From: Thiomonas intermedia
GTDB lineage: Bacteria; Pseudomonadota; Gammaproteobacteria; Burkholderiales; Burkholderiaceae_C
Reading direction: 5' to 3'
DNA length: 64,000 bases
Assembly: GCF_002028405.1 (NCBI RefSeq)
Contig: NZ_CP020046.1
Coordinates: forward strand, 1,364,001-1,428,000
In this document: in pieces, positions 59,033-64,000 of the stretch
How the letters are laid out: every line of letters begins with the position of its first letter
Position numbering within the stretch: the first letter of the stretch is position 1
The notes under the pieces: generated by a model
What the model saw: the letters and a program-made list of their open reading frames with translations, nothing else
What the model was told of the DNA's origin: nothing
The model's database searches: none
Made by a program: the position numbers and the translations under genes

Positions 59033-61267
59033 ATGTCGCTGCCGCAAACCCGCTCCGCCCGCACCCTGATGGCGGCCTTGCTGCTGGCCCTCGCCGGGGT
59101 CACGTCGGCGCTCTATCTCGCCCTGCATCAGCCCTGGCTGGGGCTGACGCTGTCGCCCCGCTTCGACCCTTACAGCCCGGGCATTCTGGTCAGGCGCGTC
59201 GACCCCGACGGCCCTGCGGCCGCCATCAACCCCGGCTCGCGCCTGCAGTCCATAGCAGCCGGTGGGCAGCGCGTCATGCTGCAGGCCAGCGACCTGGTCG
59301 AGGAGCCGGACTTTTTCGAGACCTATGACCAGGTCGAGAGTTTCTTTCGGCGCCAGACCCGCATCGCCGCGCTGCAGGCCCAGCCCCTGGTGCTGAGCTG
59401 GCGCGACCCCGCCGGGCAGATCGTCGAGGCGCCGATCACCCCGCAGCCCGACCGGCCGCTGTCCAGCCTGCCCTGGGTCTTCTGGTTTCAGCTGATTTGC
59501 GGCGGCGTCGCCCTGCTCGTCGGCGCCTGGGTGTACGCCCTCAAACCCCAGAGCTGGCCGGGGCGTCTGCTGGCCCTGTCCGGGCTGCTGTTCCTGCCCA
59601 ATACCTATTCGGCCGCGATCTACAGCACCCGCGAGCTGGCCATTCCCGCAAGCCTGTTCGAAACCCTGTCGGCGATCAATCACCTCGGTGGCCTGGGCTT
59701 CGGCGGCGCGTTGGCGGCGCTCTTCATGGTGTATCCCGCACGGCTGGCGCCGCCGAAATGGCTCTGGCCCGTGCCCTTCGTCATTGTGGGCTGGTGGGCC
59801 GCCGATGTGCTGCGCCTCACCCCAGATGTGAGCTGGGGCGTGCGCATTCCGCTGCTGATCGAAATCCTGCTGGCCGTCGCCCTGGCCGTGGTGCAGTGGC
59901 GACGCAGCGCCATGCGGGCCTCGGACCGCGCCGCGCTGCGCTGGTTCATGCTCTCGGCCATGCTGGGCACGTTCACCTTTGTCGTGTTCACCTTCGGGTC
60001 GCGAATGTTCGGGGTGTTTCCGCCCATGCAGCAGGGCTACGCCTTCGGCTTCTTCCTCGCCATGTATCTCGGCCTGGCGCTGGGGGTGGGACGCTACCAC
60101 CTGTTCGACCTCGATCGCTGGGCCTATCGGCTGCTGCTGTGGGTGCTCGGCCTGGGGCTGATCATCGTGCTCGACATGCTGCTGGTGCTGCTGCTGAACT
60201 GGCGCCACGAAACCTCGCTGCTGCTCACCCTGCTGCTGGCCGGTCTGCTGTATCTGCCCCTGCGGCAATGGCTCTGGACACGCATGATGCAGGGCGAGCT
60301 GCCTCCGGTCGACCGGCTGCTGCCCGAAATCATTTCAGTGGCCTTCACCGCCCAGTCGCTGGAGCGCGAACGACGCTGGCTCGGCCTGCTCGACCGCCTC
60401 TATCAGCCCCTGCACAACCTGCCGCTGGCCACCGAGAGCGCCGAGGCGGCGTCCGGTCTGGCTCAGGACGGCATGGAACTGCGCGTCGCCTCGGCGGGCG
60501 GCATCGGCGCCCGCTGCCTGCAGGGGCGCAGCGCCGGGCAGCGGCTGTTCACCGTGACCGATGCCGAGCTGGCGGCCTCGCTCGTGAGCCTGTTCAACCA
60601 GGCCGCCTCGGGCCGCGATGCGCTCGAAACCGGGGTGCAGCAGGAGCGCGACCGCATCGCCAGCGACCTGCACGACGACATCGGCGCCAAGCTGCTCACC
60701 CTGCGGCATCTGGTGCACGGCGAGCGCGAGCAAGCCATGCTGATGACCACCATCGACCAGCTCCGCGCCATCGTGCGGGGCTTGCAGCAGCACGCGCAGC
60801 CCTGGGAGGATTTCGCCGCCGACATGCGCTCGGAGACCGCGCAACGCCTGGCTGCCGCCGGCATGGCACTCGACTGGCCGCCGCCCCTCATCGGCGGCCT
60901 GAGCGCCGCGCTTCCCCACCCGGACGCCGCTGCGACCCTGCCGCAGGACACGGCGCAGCAATACCACCTGCGCGCGCTGCTGCAGGAGGCGGTGAGCAAT
61001 GCCATCCGCCATGCCCGCGCCAGCCGGGTGTCGGTGCGCCTGTCCCTCCTCGACGGCGACCGACTGCGGCTGGACGTCATCGACGACGGCATCGGCATCG
61101 ATCCGCAACACGCCGCCAGCGGGCACGGCCTGAGCAGCATGCAGATCCGCGCCCGCGCACTTGGCGGACAGATCCAGTGGCGCCAGCCGGGCGACGGCGC
61201 CACGCCGGTTTTCAGCCTGGGCACCCACGTCGAGCTGGTTTTTCCGCTTCATCTCGCGATCCGCTGA
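59033..61267 (+). CDS. Membrane sensor histidine kinase (HisKA_3/NarX-like)
   Basis: 744 residues. After an N-terminal helix (ALLLALAGVTSALYLAL) comes a periplasmic PDZ-like segment (LVRRVDPDGPAAAINPGSRL), then about seven membrane helices (residues 148-420). The C-terminal HisKA_3 dimerisation region has the phospho-His in ERDRIASDLHDDIGAKLL, and a HATPase follows (EAVSNAIRHARAS, DVIDDGIGI, GHGLSSMQIRARALGGQI). A LuxR-type response regulator partner would be expected but none adjoins it. It starts 36 bp after gshB. Confidence 0.9.
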   Translation: MSLPQTRSARTLMAALLLALAGVTSALYLALHQPWLGLTLSPRFDPYSPGILVRRVDPDGPAAAINPGSRLQSIAAGGQRVMLQASDLVEEPDFFETYDQVESFFRRQTRIAALQAQPLVLSWRDPAGQIVEAPITPQPDRPLSSLPWVFWFQLICGGVALLVGAWVYALKPQSWPGRLLALSGLLFLPNTYSAAIYSTRELAIPASLFETLSAINHLGGLGFGGALAALFMVYPARLAPPKWLWPVPFVIVGWWAADVLRLTPDVSWGVRIPLLIEILLAVALAVVQWRRSAMRASDRAALRWFMLSAMLGTFTFVVFTFGSRMFGVFPPMQQGYAFGFFLAMYLGLALGVGRYHLFDLDRWAYRLLLWVLGLGLIIVLDMLLVLLLNWRHETSLLLTLLLAGLLYLPLRQWLWTRMMQGELPPVDRLLPEIISVAFTAQSLERERRWLGLLDRLYQPLHNLPLATESAEAASGLAQDGMELRVASAGGIGARCLQGRSAGQRLFTVTDAELAASLVSLFNQAASGRDALETGVQQERDRIASDLHDDIGAKLLTLRHLVHGEREQAMLMTTIDQLRAIVRGLQQHAQPWEDFAADMRSETAQRLAAAGMALDWPPPLIGGLSAALPHPDAAATLPQDTAQQYHLRALLQEAVSNAIRHARASRVSVRLSLLDGDRLRLDVIDDGIGIDPQHAASGHGLSSMQIRARALGGQIQWRQPGDGATPVFSLGTHVELVFPLHLAIR

Positions 61268-61385
61268 TCTTCCGCCGCGGCCATGTCCCGCGGTGCTACA
61301 CCCTTTGTCACATCGACGAGCGCGACGCGGCGCACAATGAAACGTTGAGGAACAAGGAACATTATGTGTTTTTCCTAACTGTTCA

Positions 61386-61409
61386 ATTGTGACAATCGAT
61401 TGGATCAAT
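61386..61409. promoter_or_regulatory. Double inverted repeat upstream of the peroxiredoxin gene
   Basis: ATTG-N3-CAAT-CG-ATTG-N3-CAAT. Each half is a palindrome and the whole is symmetric about CG. It lies 77 bp before the peroxiredoxin start. A redox regulator such as OxyR is a candidate, but the spacing differs from the E. coli OxyR consensus, so the binder is unassigned. Confidence 0.5.
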
Positions 61410-61485
61410 TTCAGGGTTATCCCTAGACTTCTTCCTCAACGGCTCACACGCCGGATGATTTCTTCCCACGATAAGGACCTCAACC

Positions 61486-62145
61486 ATGGAACAAACCACT
61501 GAAGTTTTCGGCCTCCCCCGCCTCAACGAGCCCGCGCCGAATTTCGTCGCCAAGACCACCCACGGCGATCGCACCCTGGCCGACTACAAGGGCAAGTGGC
61601 TGATCCTGTTCTCCCACCCGGCGGACTTCACCCCGGTGTGCACCACCGAATTCATGGGCTTCGCCCGTGAAGCCGAGACCTTCAAGTCGATGAACTGCGA
61701 GCTGCTCGGCCTGTCGATCGACTCGATCTTCGCCCACCTGGCCTGGGTGCGTTCGATCAAGCAGCACTTCGGCGTCGATATTCCCTTCCCCATCATCGAA
61801 GACCTGAAGATGGACGTGGCCCGTGCCTACGGCATGATCCACCCCGGCGCCGCCGACACCCAGGCCGTGCGCGCCACCTTCTTCATCGACCCCAACGGCA
61901 TCCTGCGCGCCATGGTGTACTACCCGATGAGCAACGGCCGCTCGATCAACGAGTTCGTGCGACTGCTGCAAGCCCTGCAGACCAGCGACAAGCACGGCGT
62001 GGCCACGCCGGAAGCCTGGTGCCCGGGCGACAAGGTCATCGTGCCGCCGCCCAAGACCTCCGCCGCCGCCGAGGAGCGCGTGTCCAAGGGCGCCTCCATG
62101 GGCATGGAAGTGACCGACTGGTACTTCTCCAAGAAGACTCTGTAA
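61486..62145 (+). CDS. Peroxiredoxin, Prx6/1-Cys-like
   Basis: Reduces hydrogen peroxide and organic peroxides. 219 residues with the peroxidatic Cys52 in HPADFTPVCTTE, and the Prx6-type C-terminal extension (AWCPGDKVIVPPP with a second Cys, GMEVTDWYFSKKTL). The TTHGDRTLADYKGKWLILFS start is conserved. The extra Cys next to Trp may act in resolving. A symmetric dyad upstream suggests regulation, and a terminator follows. Confidence 0.93.
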   Translation: MEQTTEVFGLPRLNEPAPNFVAKTTHGDRTLADYKGKWLILFSHPADFTPVCTTEFMGFAREAETFKSMNCELLGLSIDSIFAHLAWVRSIKQHFGVDIPFPIIEDLKMDVARAYGMIHPGAADTQAVRATFFIDPNGILRAMVYYPMSNGRSINEFVRLLQALQTSDKHGVATPEAWCPGDKVIVPPPKTSAAAEERVSKGASMGMEVTDWYFSKKTL

Positions 62146-62205
62146 GTCGCGCACCGCCCGGCACGCCCCGGTCATCCCGCGATGATTGAGGGGTGCCCCG
62201 GAAAC

Positions 62206-62240
62206 GAGGCCCCGGCTCTTGCCGGGGCCTCGTCATTTCA
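62206..62240 (+). terminator. Intrinsic terminator of the peroxiredoxin gene
   Basis: CGAGGCCCCGGC-TCTT-GCCGGGGCCTCG, a twelve-pair stem followed by TCATTTC, a modest U-tract. Confidence 0.75.
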
Positions 62241-62306
62241 GGCCGCCAAAATCTGCGGCGCTCGGGCAAGCCACCGCCAACGCAGCCCGGCGCGTCCTTC
62301 CTTAAC

Positions 62307-62816
62307 ATGCGGGTCATGGATGCCTCGACCCTTTCCCCTCCCCTGTCAGATGCCGGACGCAAGATTCCGGTCTCGGTGCTGGTCGTGATCCACACCCCGG
62401 CGCTCGAGGTGCTGCTGATCGAACGCGCGCAGCAGCCGGGCTTCTGGCAGAGCGTGACCGGCAGCATCGACGCTCCGGGCGAGTCGCTCGCCGCCACGGC
62501 GCGGCGCGAAGTGGCCGAGGAAACCGGCATCCACACCGGCACCGCGGCCCTACCCAGCGGGGCGCTGCGCGACTGGCACCTGGCCAATGTGTACGAGATC
62601 TATCCGCTCTGGCGGCACCGCTACCCGGCGGGCACCTGGAAGAACACCGAGCATGTGTTCAGCCTCGAAGTGCCCGCAGGAACCGCGGTGACGCTGGCGG
62701 CGCGCGAGCATCGCGCCCAGGTCTGGCTACCCTGGCAGGAGGCGGCGCGGCGCTGCTTCTCGGCCTCCAATGCCGACGCCATCCGCCAGTTGCCTCACCG
62801 CCTCATGCCCCGCTGA
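62307..62816 (+). CDS. nudB: Dihydroneopterin triphosphate diphosphatase (Nudix)
   Basis: 169 residues. Removes pyrophosphate from dihydroneopterin triphosphate in folate synthesis. The Nudix box is GSIDAPGES...ARREVAEETGI, with one extra residue in the first loop compared with the general G-x5-E pattern. PGFWQSVTGS, WRHRYPAG and NTEHVFSLEV identify NudB. Met codons at 62307 and 62316 are both possible starts with weak ribosome sites. Followed by a YbhP-like gene and clsB, its usual neighbours. Confidence 0.88.
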   Translation: MRVMDASTLSPPLSDAGRKIPVSVLVVIHTPALEVLLIERAQQPGFWQSVTGSIDAPGESLAATARREVAEETGIHTGTAALPSGALRDWHLANVYEIYPLWRHRYPAGTWKNTEHVFSLEVPAGTAVTLAAREHRAQVWLPWQEAARRCFSASNADAIRQLPHRLMPR

Positions 62817-62835
62817 AGGCGCTCAAGGTGAAACA

Positions 62836-62874
62836 GCCCCCTAACTTGCTGCGCGCGTTCCCTCCCGAGGGCGG
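62836..62874. repeat. Possible diverged type A repeat
   Basis: CAGCCCCCTAACTTGCTGCGCGCG followed by CCCTCCCGAGGGC faintly resembles the opening of the type A units at 28-242. The match is loose and may be chance in GC-rich DNA. Confidence 0.3.
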
Positions 62875-62875
62875 T

Positions 62876-62909
62876 GTCAGTTCCTTCGGGGCGACCGTGC
62901 GGAACTGAC
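62876..62909 (+). promoter_or_regulatory. Hairpin that closes directly on the start codon of the EEP gene
   Basis: GTCAGTTCC (62876-62884) and GGAACTGAC (62901-62909) form a perfect nine-pair stem with a 16-base loop, and the ATG begins at the next base, 62910. The only Shine-Dalgarno-like sequence (GGAAC) is in the 3' arm, so folding would hide it. Translational control is possible. Confidence 0.55.
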
Positions 62910-63749
62910 ATGGAACTTCGCGTCGCCTCCTACAACATCCACAAGGGCGTGCTCGGACACGGCCCGGCCAAGCGGGCCAGCATCCTGGAATTGCACACCG
63001 CCTTGCAGGGACTCGAACCCGATCTGGTCTTTCTGCAGGAAGTGCAGTTTCTGCATCAGCGCCACGCCAACCGCCTGAGCGGCTGGCCCGCGCTGCCGCA
63101 GCACGATTTCCTCGGCCAGGCCCTGGGCATGCACGCGGCCTACCGCACCAATGCCTGCACCCGTCATGGCGAGCATGGCAACGCGCTGTTGTCGCGCTAC
63201 CCTATCATCGACATCGACCACTGCGACGTCTCGGACCACCGCTTCGAGCAACGCGGCCTGCTGCACGTGCAGGTGGCGCTGCCCAGGGGCGGGCCGCTGC
63301 ATTGCATCGTGGTGCATTTCGGGCTGTTCGCGGCCAGCCGCCAGCGGCAGACCGATCGCCTGCTCGACTACATCGCCGCCCGCGTGCCCGCGCAGGCCAC
63401 CCTCATCGTCGCTGGTGACTTCAACGACTGGCACGGCCGCATCGGACCGCAGTTGCAACAGCAAAGGCTGATCGACGTGAGCGAGCCGCCGCTCAAGACC
63501 AATGGCAAGACGTCCTGGCGCAATCGGGTGCGCACCTATCCAGCGCGCTTGCCGCTGATGCCTCTGGACCGGATCTACGCCCGCGGTCTGACGGCCAGCG
63601 AGATCGGCCTGGGCTGGGGCCGCGCCTGGGCGCGGCTGTCCGACCATGCCCCGCTGCTGGCCGCGCTGCGCTGCGATCTGCCCGACTGCCCCGAGGCCCC
63701 GGGGCCGGGTCTGGCCGCTCAAGGCAGCAAGACCGACATCGCCGTGTGA
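62910..63749 (+). CDS. Endonuclease/exonuclease/phosphatase family protein (YbhP-like)
   Basis: 279 residues of the EEP metal-dependent fold: LRVASYNIHKG at the start, FLQEVQF (metal-binding Glu), HGEHGNALLSRYPI, VVHFGLF, AGDFNDWHG (catalytic Asp and Asn) and LSDHAPLLAAL (catalytic His). The E. coli homologue ybhP sits next to clsB (ybhO), as here; substrate unknown, phospholipid or nucleic acid phosphodiesters being possible. Start at 62910 right after a hairpin. Confidence 0.9.
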   Translation: MELRVASYNIHKGVLGHGPAKRASILELHTALQGLEPDLVFLQEVQFLHQRHANRLSGWPALPQHDFLGQALGMHAAYRTNACTRHGEHGNALLSRYPIIDIDHCDVSDHRFEQRGLLHVQVALPRGGPLHCIVVHFGLFAASRQRQTDRLLDYIAARVPAQATLIVAGDFNDWHGRIGPQLQQQRLIDVSEPPLKTNGKTSWRNRVRTYPARLPLMPLDRIYARGLTASEIGLGWGRAWARLSDHAPLLAALRCDLPDCPEAPGPGLAAQGSKTDIAV

Positions 63750-63751
63750 GC

Positions 63752-64000
63752 ATGCGGCCCGACCCGCCGTCCGCGCCGGATGACATTCCGCTGAACTGGG
63801 TCCACGGCGCCGCCCCGCGTCTGCTGCCCTTCGGCAGCGCGCTGTTTCCGGCGATGCACAGGGCCATCGAGCAGGCGCGCGAGAGCATCTGGCTGCAAAC
63901 CTACATCTTCCATACCGACGAGGCGTCGATGGGCATCGCAGGCGCGCTGTGCGATGCGGCGCGGCGCGGCGTGCAGGTGCGGGTGCTGGTGGACGGGCTG
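63752..64000 (+). CDS. clsB: Cardiolipin synthase B, N-terminal part
   Basis: 83 codons are visible before the window ends. LPFGSALFPAMHRAIEQAR, SIWLQTYIFHTDEASMG and RGVQVRVLVDGL match the first half of the PLD-type cardiolipin synthases. The two HKD motifs lie beyond the edge. Position straight after a YbhP-like gene supports ClsB. ATG at 63752 overlaps no upstream gene (2-bp gap). Confidence 0.88.
   Translation, partial: MRPDPPSAPDDIPLNWVHGAAPRLLPFGSALFPAMHRAIEQARESIWLQTYIFHTDEASMGIAGALCDAARRGVQVRVLVDGL

Overview
The window is about 64 kb of GC-rich DNA from a betaproteobacterium, almost certainly of the order Burkholderiales. Pointers are the 430-residue proteobacterial-type GshA next to GshB, the comM-ubiK and glnK-amtB neighbourhoods, an S-adenosylhomocysteine (SAH) riboswitch in front of a MetH that lacks its homocysteine module, and fmdB-DUF502-aspS. 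A Thiomonas-like genus is a guess only. No rRNA, tRNA, CRISPR array, prophage or insertion sequence was seen; the window is ordinary chromosome with some accessory modules.

Layout. 1-2190: part of a type II secretion locus (gspI fragment, gspH, gspG leftward; gspC rightward), with an array of GC-rich modular repeats between gspH and gspI. 2290-5323: fmdB, DUF502 gene, aspS. 5338-11337: a leftward cluster of seven genes, six for exported proteins or lipoproteins and one for a LuxR-type regulator. 11554-17227: DAHP synthase, then a MocR regulator divergent from a transporter, an aminotransferase and a PhzF-like gene. 17275-24516: cytochrome c', SWIB protein, PLD nuclease, TlpA thioredoxin, LysR regulator, malate synthase, diguanylate cyclase and Zur. 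24523-28417: lipA and lipB, a methyltransferase, a tiny membrane protein and a cyclic-nucleotide-binding protein. 28477-31333: SAH riboswitch and metH. 31368-42293: a small exported protein, an O-antigen acyltransferase, a complete RND efflux system with a divergent AraC regulator, and metY. 42385-45271: glycine-zipper protein, a candidate small RNA, comM and ubiK. 45561-51302: dppABCDF dipeptide/oligopeptide transporter. 51500-53527: NtrC/sigma-54 controlled glnK-amtB. 53658-56521: an ECF sigma/anti-sigma module and a solitary binding protein. 56602-61267: gshA, gshB and a histidine kinase. 61386-64000: peroxiredoxin, nudB, a YbhP-like phosphatase/nuclease and the start of clsB.

How the parts fit. 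The genes cover sulfur and thiol metabolism (metH, metY, gshA, gshB, peroxiredoxin), nitrogen and peptide uptake (glnK-amtB, dpp), lipoate synthesis, envelope functions (type II secretion, RND efflux, lipoprotein cluster, cardiolipin synthesis) and several one-gene regulators beside their likely targets.

The most unusual observation is a 78-bp repeat with two internal palindromes. It occurs in the gsp intergenic array and again, in frame, inside gshB, where it and an attached fragment of a second repeat type add about 40 residues to an essential-type enzyme. Relatives of the second repeat type also seem to encode the leader peptides of at least two pseudopilins.
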